NCBI RefSeq assembly: GCF_039543565.1
Contig: NZ_BAABJZ010000006.1
Span: forward strand, 124,001-188,000
Length of the DNA stretch: 64,000 nt
From: Ferrimonas pelagia
GTDB taxonomy: Bacteria > Pseudomonadota > Gammaproteobacteria > Enterobacterales > Shewanellaceae
Reading direction: 5' to 3'
In this document: one piece after another, positions 1 through 9,357 of the stretch
Numbering within the stretch: the first letter of the stretch is position 1
How the letters are laid out: the number at the start of each line of letters is the position of its first letter
Notes under the pieces: generated by a model
Seen by the model: the letters and a program-made list of their open reading frames with translations, nothing else
What the model was told of the DNA's origin: nothing
The model's database searches: none
Translations under genes and position numbers: made by a program

Positions 1-417
1 GAAAATGAAACCTACGGCATCAATGTGATGCAGGTGCGGGAAGTGCTGCGTTACAGCGACATTGCGCCGGTCCCTGGGGCACCTCAATACGTGCTGGGGA
101 TCATCAACCTGCGCGGCAACGTAGTGACGGTGATCGACACGCGTGCTCGGTTTGGTTTGTGTGACGCTGAGGTCACCGATAACACCCGTATCGTGATCAT
201 CGAAGCGGAAGATCAGGTGGTGGGGATCTTGGTCGACAGCGTGGCCGAGGTGGTGTACCTCAAGAGCTCCGAGATCGACACCGCGCCGAACGTGGGCAAT
301 GAAGAGAGCGCCAAGTTCATTCAGGGCGTGTGCCATCGCGATGATAAGCTGCTGATTTTGGTCGATCTGGAAAAGCTGCTCAGTGGTGAAGAGTGGATGG
401 AGTTAGCCGCCCTGTGA
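1..417 (+). CDS. cheW: Chemotaxis coupling protein CheW (5' partial)
   Basis: The reading frame is open from base 1 and ends with TGA at 415-417, so the true start lies upstream of the window. About 138 residues are visible. They show the CheW fold signature: a short MQVREVLRY segment, then PGAPQYVLGIINLRGNVVTV and a DTRARFGL stretch, typical of the SH3-like CheW domain that bridges chemoreceptors and the CheA kinase. The protein acts in the cytoplasm at receptor arrays. The downstream DUF2802 gene overlaps its stop codon, an order common at the end of polar-flagellar chemotaxis operons. Identification is firm; only the missing N-terminus is uncertain. Confidence 0.93.
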   Translation, partial: ENETYGINVMQVREVLRYSDIAPVPGAPQYVLGIINLRGNVVTVIDTRARFGLCDAEVTDNTRIVIIEAEDQVVGILVDSVAEVVYLKSSEIDTAPNVGNEESAKFIQGVCHRDDKLLILVDLEKLLSGEEWMELAAL

Positions 418-827
418 TGGATTGGATCCTGCCATTAGCCTTGGTGGCCGTTGGTCTGACGGTATTGCTGTCGGTCCTGTTGTGGTGGAGCCATCGTCGC
501 TTTGCCCAGTTGGAGCGCAAGTGTGATGCCCTCAAGCTGCTGCAGAAGGCGGCACAGAGCACCAATGACCATCTGCAGCGGGAGATGGCAGAGATCCGAA
601 CCGGTGCCCTCGGCGTGGGTCGTCGGGTGAAGGAGCTCGAGCAGGAGCTTGAGTTACTGAGCGCCCGCCAGGACGAGGTAAAGCAAAACGATCCGGAGGC
701 CCGGCTGTACAATCGGGCGATGAAGATGGTGGAGCTGGGGGCCGATGTCGAGGAGATCATGCGTGAGTGTGAGCTGCCCCGGGCGGAAGCGCAGTTGCTG
801 GTGACTCTGCATCGACGGAGCCAGTAG
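417..827 (+). CDS. DUF2802 family membrane-anchored coiled-coil protein
   Basis: The ATG at 417 shares one base with the cheW stop (TGATG), which supports translational coupling and this start rather than the upstream one at 393. The protein has about 136 residues: one N-terminal membrane helix (residues about 3-25), a charged coiled-coil region (about 30-85, rich in E, Q, L and R), and a C-terminal segment with a VEEIMRECELPRAEAQLL motif resembling a small helix-turn-helix. This matches the DUF2802 proteins found directly after cheW in many gammaproteobacteria. The precise function is unknown; a role in flagellar or chemotaxis organisation is inferred only from position. Confidence 0.8.
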   Translation: MDWILPLALVAVGLTVLLSVLLWWSHRRFAQLERKCDALKLLQKAAQSTNDHLQREMAEIRTGALGVGRRVKELEQELELLSARQDEVKQNDPEARLYNRAMKMVELGADVEEIMRECELPRAEAQLLVTLHRRSQ

Positions 828-852
828 CCAGAGGAAGCCCTGCACTGTTTAC

Positions 853-883
853 AAACCGAAGCATATGCTTCGGTTTTGTTGTT
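853..883 (+). terminator. Intrinsic terminator of the cheW-DUF2802 operon
   Basis: A perfect palindrome (CCGAAGCATATGCTTCGG, 856-873), extended by AAA/TTT on both sides, is followed by TTTTGTTGTTTTT. It lies 26 bases after the DUF2802 stop and before the next gene's leader. Confidence 0.8.
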
Positions 884-967
884 TTTGGGCTCTGTGACTT
901 TCTATGATTGGTGATCTTTAGCCTCTCTTTCAGTAGGGTTTCATCAAAAAGAAATAAGGGTTTTGAT

Positions 968-2908
968 GTGATCAGACTTTGGCATTTTGTCGTATGGTTG
1001 CTGCTTGTTGCTATGCCAAGCAGTGGCCAAGAGCCGGAGACTCCGGCTCCCAGCCCCCTGCCTGTTGAAGCCTTTGCTTCTTTGCCCTTGGTGAGCAGTG
1101 TCCAGCTCTCCCCCGACGGTCGCTATCTGTCTTTCCTAAAGGGAGAGCAGGGTTTTGAAGTTCTTATGGTGATCGATCTGAACACCGGACAAGGCGAAAG
1201 TCTCGCTTATGCCGATAACCTAAAGACAACCCTTGACTGGTATGCGTGGGCCAATGACGAAACCATATTGTTTGGTGTTGGTACGACTCGACATCAGCGT
1301 GGTGTGAAGTACTCGGTTACTCGGCTGCAGGTGATGACTCTGGGTAAGGATGACGAGCCGCGAAACGCCATCCGATTACGCAATATTCAGGGCAGTCAGT
1401 TGCCACAACTGGCTGATGGCGTCATTAGCTTGTTGCCGGATGAGCCCGATCACATCCTAATCAACCTGGCTTTAGATGTGGCCAATCATCCCAGTGTCTA
1501 CAAACTGGACCTCAATTCCGGTCGGGTTCATCGCGTGTTGCGCGCCAAATCGGATATCTACACTTGGGTTGCTGATAGACAAGGCCGGATCCGCATTGGT
1601 TTGGGGCGCAGTGATACCGAGATGTTTGTTCGCTTGTATGACGAGGGGGGCGACAATTACCGCATACTTTGGGAGTACGAATTGTTCAATGCCCCAGAGA
1701 TCGACGTGTTAGGTTTTGACCTCAATCCCAACATTCTCTATTTGCGGGCCGAACACGAAGGGCGCTACGCCGTGTTTCGTGCTGATGTGAGTCAGGCGGA
1801 GCCCGAGATGACGCTGTTCTACTCCCACCCGGACTACGACATCGACGGTGGCTTGGTTTATTCGCCCAAAACCGGCAAAGCGGTTGGGATCCGACATGGG
1901 ATCGACGGAAACGGCATTGACTATTGGGATAGCGACTATCAAATGCTGCAGGCGTCCCTCGATGAAACCTTACCGGATCACCACAATCGGATTTTGGCTG
2001 AGACACGAGGTCTCCGCCGGTACATTCTGTTCTCTTCCTCGGAGTCCGATCCCGGCCACTACTATCTGGGCGATCGGACGACAAATGCCATTGATTACAT
2101 TGGCAGTCGTTACCCACAGGTGAACCCAACCAATCACAGTGGTAAGGAAGCGGTCCGCTATCAGGCCCGTGATGGTCTTGAGCTCGATGCCATGTTGACC
2201 CGGCCGATGGTGCAAGCAGAGGATGGCGCTGTGCCCGCGGTGATCCTGCCCCACGGCGGCCCTGCTGGCAGCGACAAACTGTCGTTTGACTATTGGTCGG
2301 CGTTATTGGCCAATCAGGGCTATGTCGTGCTACAGCCCAACTTCCGTGGATCCAGCGGGCGTGGCTTTGCTTTTTCTAATGCGGCCATCGCCGGATGGGG
2401 GGCGGAGATGCAGGATGATCTGCAGGACGCGGCCCATTACTTGGTGGAACAGGGCTTAGCGGACCCCGAGCGGATCTGCATTGTTGGTGCCAGCTATGGG
2501 GGCTATGCGGCGCTGATGGCTGCGGTCAAGCATGGTGACACTTTTCGTTGTGCTGTCAGTTTTGCCGGAGTCAGCGATCTGGAGAAACTGGTCAGCGATG
2601 CACGTCACTTTTCGAATGAAAAGGTGGTGCGTAAACAGTTGGGTACCGATCGTAAGCGCAACCGGGCCAATTCACCGGTACGACATGCTAAGCAGATCGA
2701 GACGCCCATCCTACTCATTCATGGCAGTGATGATGATATCGTGCCCGTCGCCCATAGTCGGGATATGCACAAGGCGCTGCAGCGACAAAAGAAACCCGTA
2801 CGCTACCTGGAGTTGGAGTACGGCGATCACCATTTGTGGCATGAACAGCATCGGCTTGAGACCATGCAGGCCATTGTTGATTTTCTCGATGAGCATCTGA
2901 AGAACTGA
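968..2908 (+). CDS. Secreted S9 family prolyl oligopeptidase-type peptidase
   Basis: The start is taken as GTG 968, which has TAAGGG a few bases upstream and opens on a clean signal peptide (MIRLWHFVVWLLLVAMPSSG). A TTG at 908 would add 20 poorly fitting residues. The product is about 646 residues. A beta-propeller-like N-terminal part (about 40-390, with LSPDGRYLSFLK) precedes an alpha/beta-hydrolase domain. Visible catalytic elements are the nucleophile Ser509 in GASYGG, the Asp of HGSDDDIVP (about 589) and the His of GDHHLW (about 621-622), plus the PHGGPAG oxyanion loop. It probably degrades peptides in the periplasm or outside the cell. A related gene at 5914-7845 has lost this Ser and His. 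Substrate is unknown. Confidence 0.9.
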   Translation: MIRLWHFVVWLLLVAMPSSGQEPETPAPSPLPVEAFASLPLVSSVQLSPDGRYLSFLKGEQGFEVLMVIDLNTGQGESLAYADNLKTTLDWYAWANDETILFGVGTTRHQRGVKYSVTRLQVMTLGKDDEPRNAIRLRNIQGSQLPQLADGVISLLPDEPDHILINLALDVANHPSVYKLDLNSGRVHRVLRAKSDIYTWVADRQGRIRIGLGRSDTEMFVRLYDEGGDNYRILWEYELFNAPEIDVLGFDLNPNILYLRAEHEGRYAVFRADVSQAEPEMTLFYSHPDYDIDGGLVYSPKTGKAVGIRHGIDGNGIDYWDSDYQMLQASLDETLPDHHNRILAETRGLRRYILFSSSESDPGHYYLGDRTTNAIDYIGSRYPQVNPTNHSGKEAVRYQARDGLELDAMLTRPMVQAEDGAVPAVILPHGGPAGSDKLSFDYWSALLANQGYVVLQPNFRGSSGRGFAFSNAAIAGWGAEMQDDLQDAAHYLVEQGLADPERICIVGASYGGYAALMAAVKHGDTFRCAVSFAGVSDLEKLVSDARHFSNEKVVRKQLGTDRKRNRANSPVRHAKQIETPILLIHGSDDDIVPVAHSRDMHKALQRQKKPVRYLELEYGDHHLWHEQHRLETMQAIVDFLDEHLKN

Positions 2909-2942
2909 CGTCTATATCGGTCACTCGGGCGGTATCGCACTG

Positions 2943-2973
2943 CGCCAGCCGGTTTTCCGGCTGGCGTTTTTTT
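2943..2973 (+). terminator. Intrinsic terminator after the S9 peptidase
   Basis: Ten-base-pair stem CGCCAGCCGG / CCGGCTGGCG with a TTTT loop, followed by seven T. It lies 34 bases past the stop and abuts the 3' end of the convergent DUF2798 gene. Confidence 0.9.
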
Positions 2974-3232
2974 ATGGATCGCTCTGCAAGGAGGCGGAGT
3001 CGGATTGAGGCAATAAGCGTTGGCCCAGCCACTCGGCACCGCGCCGGACCGTCGGCAAGATCAGCACGCTAAACAGCAGCGCCACCGGCCAGCCAATGGA
3101 AAAGCTGCGGCGCCAGGCGGCAAAGAAGTGTTCGCAGAGGCCGAGGTTGAGCAGCGTCATCAGACCGGACATAAACAGACCCATAATGAGCGAGCTGAGG
3201 ATGGCGGTCAGCCAAAATTGTGGATCTTTCAT
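2972..3232 (-). CDS. DUF2798 family small membrane protein
   Basis: This 86-residue protein has two hydrophobic helices (about 6-28 and 45-63) separated by a short charged loop (AAWRRSF). That is the pattern of DUF2798 proteins, which are two-helix inner-membrane proteins of unknown function. It is divergent from a LysR regulator starting at 3333 and shares roughly 100 bases of intergenic DNA with it. Such divergent pairing is often seen and suggests, by inference only, that the regulator controls this gene. Its 3' end overlaps the T-run of the terminator for the upstream S9 gene. Confidence 0.75.
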   Translation of the reverse strand: MKDPQFWLTAILSSLIMGLFMSGLMTLLNLGLCEHFFAAWRRSFSIGWPVALLFSVLILPTVRRGAEWLGQRLLPQSDSASLQSDP

Positions 3233-3332
3233 TGCGCCTCCGAGGCTTCCTGTTTCGAGCTATTCACCCTACACTGGCCCGTAAATGGAAAATATAGGGA
3301 CATTTGCAACCGTGGATCCCACATTTGGAAAC

Positions 3333-4172
3333 ATGGACGATCTCCAGCTGTTTTGTCTGGTGGTCAGCGCCGGCTCGCAACTGAAAGCCGCCGAGCGATC
3401 GGGGATCCCGGTATCGACCTTATCGCGGCGTTTGGCGGCGCTGGAGCAACGACTGGATGTGCGATTATTGGAGCGGCAGGGACGTGAGCTGGTGGCGACG
3501 GCGACGGGAATGCAGTTTTATCAACGGCTGAGCGGCGAGCTGGCCCAGGTGCAGTTTCAGCTGACTCAGCTGATGGAAAACCGGCACAAGGTGGAGGGCC
3601 ACCTCCGGCTGACGGTCCCCAGCACGCTTTACCAGATGCGCATTGCGTCGCTGCTGGAGCGCTTTTTGGCCGACTACCCGGACGTGACGGTGGAGCTGAG
3701 TTTGAGCCTGGAGGGCGCTACGCCAGAAACGGATCGGGATCTGGTGATAGGGTTTGAGCTCGGCCGCAGCTCCGAGTTGATTGCCCGTCCTTTCTTTCAG
3801 TCCGAAGTGGGCCTGTTCGCCAGCCCAAACTACCTGCGCGAGAAAGGCACGCCCACGAGCTTGGATGGCTTGATGACGCACGATTGGATCCGTCAGTTTG
3901 ATGAGCGCCAGCAAGCGTTCACGCTGGATGGGGAAACTCAGCTGTTGTCGCTGAGCGGACGTTTGGTGGTGAACGATCTGCGCGCCAAGATCCGGGCCGC
4001 ACAGGCGGATCTGGGATTGGTGCTGATCCCCTATCAGATGTTACCGGACGCGGGATTGGTCGAGGTAATGCCCGAGCTGCAGATCCCTCAGCGTCAGGCG
4101 TTTGTCATGTATCAGCAACGGGTTCACCAGCCCAAAGCGATGAGCTTGTTGATCGCACGTCTGCTCGACTGA
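3333..4172 (+). CDS. LysR family transcriptional regulator
   Basis: The start at ATG 3333 (MDDLQLFCLV) is preferred because LysR proteins begin just before the winged helix and a GGA lies upstream. An ATG at 3285 would add 16 residues with no clear ribosome site. The product is 279 residues. The N-terminal HTH (about 2-60) carries the usual SRRLAALEQRLDVRLLER core, and an effector domain with LysR-type beta/alpha architecture follows (about 90-275). It is divergent from the DUF2798 gene, its most likely target. The inducer cannot be read from the sequence. Confidence 0.9.
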   Translation: MDDLQLFCLVVSAGSQLKAAERSGIPVSTLSRRLAALEQRLDVRLLERQGRELVATATGMQFYQRLSGELAQVQFQLTQLMENRHKVEGHLRLTVPSTLYQMRIASLLERFLADYPDVTVELSLSLEGATPETDRDLVIGFELGRSSELIARPFFQSEVGLFASPNYLREKGTPTSLDGLMTHDWIRQFDERQQAFTLDGETQLLSLSGRLVVNDLRAKIRAAQADLGLVLIPYQMLPDAGLVEVMPELQIPQRQAFVMYQQRVHQPKAMSLLIARLLD

Positions 4173-4417
4173 TCTGGTGCTCACGACTTCGCCGGGGCTT
4201 GGTCACATTTAGGACAATGGCAGGGCGGCAGACTAGGCGCTTGGCCGCTTTTCTGGCAAACTTGCCCGCTTTTGCTGACGGCACCCTCTGCCGACACCCC
4301 ATATTGCTTCATCCGGTTGTGTGGACTTTTCCCGACCAATGACAGGCTACGGCCTGCATTTCAGTGCCTGTTCACTGAGTTTGATGTCGCCGTCAGCGCT
4401 TTTCATAAGGGGATAAT

Positions 4418-5836
4418 ATGCAAGTTACTCAAACGGCCAGCGCTCCGGCCGCGGGCGCGGCTGCGCCAAAAGAAGTGAATCACCCGTTTCTGTCGCTGAT
4501 CATCATGGTTGTGGTGGCACTGGTAGCGACCTATTTGGTGCCTGCCGGTCAGTTCGAGCGCGTGGTGGTGGATGGCCGTACCTTGGTCGATCCCGCCAGC
4601 TTTGCCTTCATCGAGTCCAACCCTGCCGGCATCGCCGCCTTCTTCGAGTCCTTCTATAAGGGCTTTGTTCAGGCCTCTGGGATCATCGGCTTGGTGCTGT
4701 TCGTCGGCGGCGCGTTTGGCGTGCTTAAGTACATGGGCGTGCTCGATGCCGCCGTCTATGGTCTGACCGAAAAGACCGCGGGCAAGGGCCTGTGGGTGAT
4801 CGCTCCGGTGGTGATGCTGGCCATCTATCTCAACACCACGTTCACCGGCATGCGTGAGCTGGATGTGATCTTCATTACCTTGATGATCCCCATCTGCATC
4901 AAGCTGGGCTATGACGCCATGACCGCACTGGGGATCGTCCTGCTCTCCTCTTGTGCCGGTTTCGCTGCCGCTCTGGCCAACCCGTTCTTTACCGGTATTG
5001 CCCATGACATCGCCGAGCTGCCGCTCTACTCCGGCATGTGGTATCGCGCCATTATCGGCATTTTCATGCTGCTGACCGGCATGGCCTACGTGCTGCGCTA
5101 TGCGCAGAAGGTCAAGGCCGATCCCAGTCAAAGCCTAGTGGCCAACTCCGGCGTTACCTATGACGTGGCTGAGCAAGTCAAGGCGTTGAACAGCCGGGAA
5201 AAAGCGGCCGGCCTGACCTTCGTCGCCATCATGAGCTTTATGATCTACGGCACCCTGACCATGGGCTTTGGCTTTAATCAGATGTCCGGCTGTTTCTTTG
5301 CCGCGGCCTTTATCTCCGGCCTGGTCGGCGGTTTGAGCCTGAACAAGATCTGCGACTACTGGACCCGTGGCTGTAGCGATGTGCTGGTGGCGGCGCTGAT
5401 CATCCTGTTCGCCCGTGCCATCATGACCATCATGGAAGACGCCATGGTGGTGGACACCATCATTCACTGGTTGTCGCAGTTTTTGATCGGCGGTAATGAG
5501 TTGATGTCTGCTGTGGCCATGTATGTGTCGCAGGCGATCATCAACCTGTTTATCCCATCGGGCTCTGGCCAAGCGGTGATCACCATGCCGATCATCGTAC
5601 CGCTGGCGGACATGGGCGGCGTGACCCGTCAGGTGGCGGCGCTGGCCTCCCAGCTGGGAGACGGCATTTCCAACTACATCTACCCAACCAATGGCGGCCT
5701 GCTGGCGGTACTGGCCCTGGCCAAGATCCCCTACGGCACCTGGGTCAAGTTCTTCCTGCCGCTGTTTGCGCTGTGGACCGTGGTGGCGCTGGTGGCCGTG
5801 GTGATCGGTCAGATGATCGGCCTCGGCCCGTTCTAA
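4418..5836 (+). CDS. YfcC family (C4-dicarboxylate/basic-peptide-like) carrier
   Basis: The start ATG 4418 has AAGGGG six bases upstream. The 472-residue protein is a polytopic membrane protein with about 12 hydrophobic segments, a short Ala-rich hydrophilic N-terminus, and conserved blocks LNTTFTGMREL, ANPFFTGIAHDIAELP, NLFIPSGSGQA and GDGISNYIYPTNGG. These are typical of the YfcC/DcuC-type ion transporter superfamily, in which related blocks form re-entrant hairpins. It probably imports a carboxylate or small peptide by ion symport. It stands alone between two terminators or hairpins, so context does not indicate the substrate. Confidence 0.85.
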   Translation: MQVTQTASAPAAGAAAPKEVNHPFLSLIIMVVVALVATYLVPAGQFERVVVDGRTLVDPASFAFIESNPAGIAAFFESFYKGFVQASGIIGLVLFVGGAFGVLKYMGVLDAAVYGLTEKTAGKGLWVIAPVVMLAIYLNTTFTGMRELDVIFITLMIPICIKLGYDAMTALGIVLLSSCAGFAAALANPFFTGIAHDIAELPLYSGMWYRAIIGIFMLLTGMAYVLRYAQKVKADPSQSLVANSGVTYDVAEQVKALNSREKAAGLTFVAIMSFMIYGTLTMGFGFNQMSGCFFAAAFISGLVGGLSLNKICDYWTRGCSDVLVAALIILFARAIMTIMEDAMVVDTIIHWLSQFLIGGNELMSAVAMYVSQAIINLFIPSGSGQAVITMPIIVPLADMGGVTRQVAALASQLGDGISNYIYPTNGGLLAVLALAKIPYGTWVKFFLPLFALWTVVALVAVVIGQMIGLGPF

Positions 5837-5854
5837 GCGTCGGCTTCTGAGCAA

Positions 5855-5892
5855 AACGCCCCGGTGATCCTGCGATCGCCGGGGCGTTTTTT
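5855..5892. terminator. Bidirectional terminator between YfcC and the S9 paralogue
   Basis: A hairpin with AACGCCCCGG ... CCGGGGCGTT arms and a GC-rich loop, followed by seven T on the + strand and A-rich on the other side. It lies between two convergent genes and could serve both. Confidence 0.85.
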
Positions 5893-5913
5893 TGCTGGGG
5901 ATCTTAGCGCTGG

Positions 5914-7845
5914 CTAGAGCGTAAGGTTTTTCTCCAAAAAGGCCACCAGGGCACTCATCGCCTGGACCCGGTGGGTCTGGTTTTCCAGCGCGGTGTCACT
6001 GGCTTCCAGTGTCACCAGCTCAACCGGTTGCTTGGCCCGGAGCAGCGCCTGATGCAGACGTTCGCTGTGCTCTATGGTGGCAATGCGATCGTCCGTGCCA
6101 TGAACCAGCAGCTGAGGTTGGCTCAGCTTGTCGGCCAGGTTCACCGGCGAGTGGCTGCGATGGCGCGGCTTGCTGTGATCCAGATTGCGACGAACGATGT
6201 CGCCGTTGACAAAGGATTCACTTTGGCTGCGGAGCATGGGAATGTCGGTGATGGCGCCGAAGCTGGCGGTGCAGTGAACCCGATCCGGATACTGCGCGGC
6301 GGTCAGCAGGTTAAGCAGGGCGCTGTTGCCACGGCCGATCAGGCAGATCTGCTTGGGATCGGCGACGCCGGTCTCGATCAGGTAATCCATGATGTCGATC
6401 AGCTCATGCTGCAGTTGCTCTCCCCGCTCGCCCAGCAACCGGCCGGTGGTGTGGCTGCCGTCGCTGATCTGGAAGCTGAGATCCGGCTGATAGACCGCAA
6501 AGCCTCGGCTGGCCAGCAGCGCCGACCATTTGTCATAGCTGCCCGGCACGCTGCTGGCGGGGCCGTTAAAGGGCAACAGCAGGGTCGGCAGCGGCCGTTT
6601 GCCATCGTAGCCAATAGGCAGGGTGAGGTAGCCATCGAAGACGCGCCCTTCCAGCGTTTCAAACTGGGTGCGTTGATGGCCGGCAAAGTTGGCGTCGGTG
6701 ACACCGGGCAACTCGCTGCCGATGTAGTCCAGGCTGCCTTTGCTGCGATCCCCTAGGTAATAATCCCCTGGGCTTATCCGAGTGCGTGACTTAAGAATGT
6801 ACTTTTGCTGATCTGCGGAGAAGGCGATCAGGGCATTGTTGTCATCGGGCAGAGCCTTATCCAGTGCCCGCTGCAGGCTGAGGTACTCCTTGCTCCAGTA
6901 ACGTGTACCGTGGACTCGATCCGGTGCGGAAAGACCGACGGCTTCGCCGGAGACCGGGGAGTACAGCAGGGAGCCATACAGGTTGTACTGGGGATCGCTT
7001 AACACCAAGGTGCGCTCCAGTGACTCGGAGGTCAGATCCACCTTAAACACGGCACGGCGCTTCTCGTGGGGGGCAGAGATGTACAGCTCGTTGGGATCGA
7101 GCCCGAAACCGAGAATGCTGAGGGAGCGTTTAAACTCCGGATCGTTATCCCATAGGGTTCGGTGGCCATCGCCGTCGATGTCATTGAGCCGATAATACTC
7201 CTGCTTTTTATTGCGGCCGTAGCCCAGACGGATGCGATGTTGACGGTCGGTCCACCAGCGATCATAGCCATCGCGCGCCGGCTGCAAGCGTTTCTCCCGG
7301 CCATTGTGGATATTGACCTGATAGATCGCCGGCAGGTTGGGGGTGTCCAGATCCAGCGCGAGAAGTACATGGTCCGGATCGTCCGGCAGAAAATCGATCA
7401 CCCGATCGGTGAATTGCGGTGTGTGGACCAGGCCGATCTGACCGTGGGTGTCGCGCAGTCGCACCACGGGACGAGGACGACTGTCCTTGCCCAGCGTCAT
7501 CTTTTGCAGGCGGCGGATGGCGTAGCGCGCATCATTGTCACGGCGGATGGTTTCCACGCTGAACAGCAGGGTGTCGTCGCTGGCCCAGTGATACCAATTG
7601 AGTTTGTTTTGCAGGTTATCGACGCGCAATACCCCTTGGGTCTCGCGGGCTTTGAGATCGGTCACCACCAGCACTTGATCGTCGCCATACAAGCGCAGTG
7701 CCGACAGATATTGGCCGCTGGGGGAGAGTTGCAGCTGGGAGTAATTGGGCAGAGAAACAAAATCGGCTACCGAGCTTTGCGCCATTAACGAGCACGGGAG
7801 CAGACAGCATAGGGCCATTCCGATGGCTCTTATTCGTCTGAACAT
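5914..7845 (-). CDS. S9-type peptidase paralogue lacking the catalytic Ser and His (probable pseudo-enzyme)
   Basis: This 643-residue secreted protein (signal peptide to about residue 22, ALCCLLPCSLMAQ) is collinear with the active S9 peptidase at 968-2908. Shared blocks include LSPSGQYLSALR, NWYHWASDDTLLFSV and QKMTLGKDSRPRP. The active-site elements differ. The GASYGG motif reads GRGNSA, so Gly506 sits where the nucleophilic Ser should be. GDHHLW reads SDTALE, removing the His. The oxyanion PHGGPAG reads PFNGPAS. The Asp of HGTDD is kept. The frame is fully open, so this is not simple decay. It is more likely a non-catalytic binding or regulatory protein. Its function is unknown. Confidence 0.85.
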   Translation of the reverse strand: MFRRIRAIGMALCCLLPCSLMAQSSVADFVSLPNYSQLQLSPSGQYLSALRLYGDDQVLVVTDLKARETQGVLRVDNLQNKLNWYHWASDDTLLFSVETIRRDNDARYAIRRLQKMTLGKDSRPRPVVRLRDTHGQIGLVHTPQFTDRVIDFLPDDPDHVLLALDLDTPNLPAIYQVNIHNGREKRLQPARDGYDRWWTDRQHRIRLGYGRNKKQEYYRLNDIDGDGHRTLWDNDPEFKRSLSILGFGLDPNELYISAPHEKRRAVFKVDLTSESLERTLVLSDPQYNLYGSLLYSPVSGEAVGLSAPDRVHGTRYWSKEYLSLQRALDKALPDDNNALIAFSADQQKYILKSRTRISPGDYYLGDRSKGSLDYIGSELPGVTDANFAGHQRTQFETLEGRVFDGYLTLPIGYDGKRPLPTLLLPFNGPASSVPGSYDKWSALLASRGFAVYQPDLSFQISDGSHTTGRLLGERGEQLQHELIDIMDYLIETGVADPKQICLIGRGNSALLNLLTAAQYPDRVHCTASFGAITDIPMLRSQSESFVNGDIVRRNLDHSKPRHRSHSPVNLADKLSQPQLLVHGTDDRIATIEHSERLHQALLRAKQPVELVTLEASDTALENQTHRVQAMSALVAFLEKNLTL

Positions 7846-8102
7846 TCAGGGGATCCTGTCTGAGTGGTTGTGCAAGAGAGCTTATCGAGTGAACGAGCAA
7901 TGATATGACGACGGACGCACGAAGTTGGTTACCGGCAACACAATGCGGGTGCCCGGTTTGAGCGCCGTGGCGGCTGGTTGTAGGGTTGTGGTACGCATTT
8001 TCGTGACACCCGAGCCATTAATGCAATCGAGGCTGACTGCGGCCGAGGGTTGAGCCTGTGACCGGCTTAAGCTGGACCTTTGTCTACGGCCGGGAAAGCG
8101 CG

Positions 8103-9233
8103 ATGAATTGGAAGTGGGTGAGTGGCATCGTGGTTGCCGGGGTCGCCGTTGTGATGCTGGGCCGGTTGGGTTTGGACACTGAGCAAGAGAGTCTAGTGAT
8201 GGAGTGCCAGCGCGATCTCGCCGCCTTGCCCGATTTTCTGCTGGAAAATGATACCGGTGCGACAGATCACCTCCAGCAGAAAGGGCGTAAGCACTTTACC
8301 CATGCTATGACCCAGGCCCGCGCGGCGGCGGATCGAGTCTCGACCCGTTCGGAGTGCGATAAAGTGCTTAATCGCTATCTTCAGGCGTATCGCGGCACGC
8401 ATTTGTGGTTGATGGCACTGCACGATGGCGGCCCGAGTTGGGAGGAAAGCTGGCAGGCGCAAACCACTTCGACGCCCACCATAGAGCCTTTGACCAAGGA
8501 TACTCTGTTGCTGACTCTGCCCGGTTTTGCTCATGCTCAAGGTGAGGCGCTAGCGGCGTTGATGACCGAGAAAGAAACGACGCTGTCGGCTTACCCCAAT
8601 TGGATAATCGATATTCGCAATAACGGTGGCGGTACGGACAGCAGTTTCCAGCCACTGCTGCCTTATCTGCTTAGTGATGAACTTTACTTACCCGGGATTG
8701 AGCTGCTATCAAGCTCAAACACTCTCGACGGCTATGGCGCAATGTGCGCGCGCTTTATGGATGATTTAGCCAGTTGCCAGCGGATGGTGGAACCACGCAT
8801 CGCGGCACTGGCACAGACCCCGCATGGCCAGTACACCACAGCCGGTGAGGACAGCATGCGTACGTTTCGCGTGCCCGCAGCAGCGTCGCAGCCACAGCGG
8901 GTGGCGGTGTTGATCGATCAAGGCTGTGGTAGCTCTTGCGAAAGCTTTGCGTTGATGGCGCGACAGGGGTTTGCGGTCAAGTTGTTGGGGCGTCCTACCA
9001 TCGGCGCGCTGGATTACTCCAATATGGTGCCCTGGATCTTGCCCTCGGAGCAGCGTGAGCTGTTTTACGCCAGTTCGCGCCGCATGGCATTACCGGAATA
9101 TTCCGTCGATATTGCTGGTGTTGCCCCGGACATCTACTTGCCCAAGCCACAAGATCCCGAGCAGGAAATCGAACAGGTGCGGCGCTGGCTTGAGGGCGGC
9201 AGTTTGCAGCCGGTGATGGCAGACGCCGACTAG
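8103..9233 (+). CDS. S41 family (C-terminal-processing-like) serine peptidase, membrane anchored
   Basis: The start ATG 8103 has GGGAAAG upstream and opens on MNWKWVSGIVVAGVAVVML, a signal anchor. An ATG at 8058 would put 15 extra residues in front. The product is 376 residues. The C-terminal half carries the tail-specific-protease core: IDIRNNGGG (about 180-188), VLIDQGCGSSCESFALMA with the expected nucleophilic Ser, and SVDIAGVAPDI near the end. No PDZ domain is evident, so it resembles the shorter S41 hydrolases of unknown substrate rather than Prc/CtpA. It stands between two unrelated genes with no sign of an operon. Confidence 0.85.
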   Translation: MNWKWVSGIVVAGVAVVMLGRLGLDTEQESLVMECQRDLAALPDFLLENDTGATDHLQQKGRKHFTHAMTQARAAADRVSTRSECDKVLNRYLQAYRGTHLWLMALHDGGPSWEESWQAQTTSTPTIEPLTKDTLLLTLPGFAHAQGEALAALMTEKETTLSAYPNWIIDIRNNGGGTDSSFQPLLPYLLSDELYLPGIELLSSSNTLDGYGAMCARFMDDLASCQRMVEPRIAALAQTPHGQYTTAGEDSMRTFRVPAAASQPQRVAVLIDQGCGSSCESFALMARQGFAVKLLGRPTIGALDYSNMVPWILPSEQRELFYASSRRMALPEYSVDIAGVAPDIYLPKPQDPEQEIEQVRRWLEGGSLQPVMADAD

Positions 9234-9357
9234 CGCCTTTGGCTTCGACTTGCGCGCTAGGGCGGCAAGTTCGATTAAAGCCCTCTTCGCCATCGGGTTG
9301 TCATTTGGCCGTGCTAAGTTGCGCGCATCGACCGATAAGGTGTGGATCAAAAGAAGG

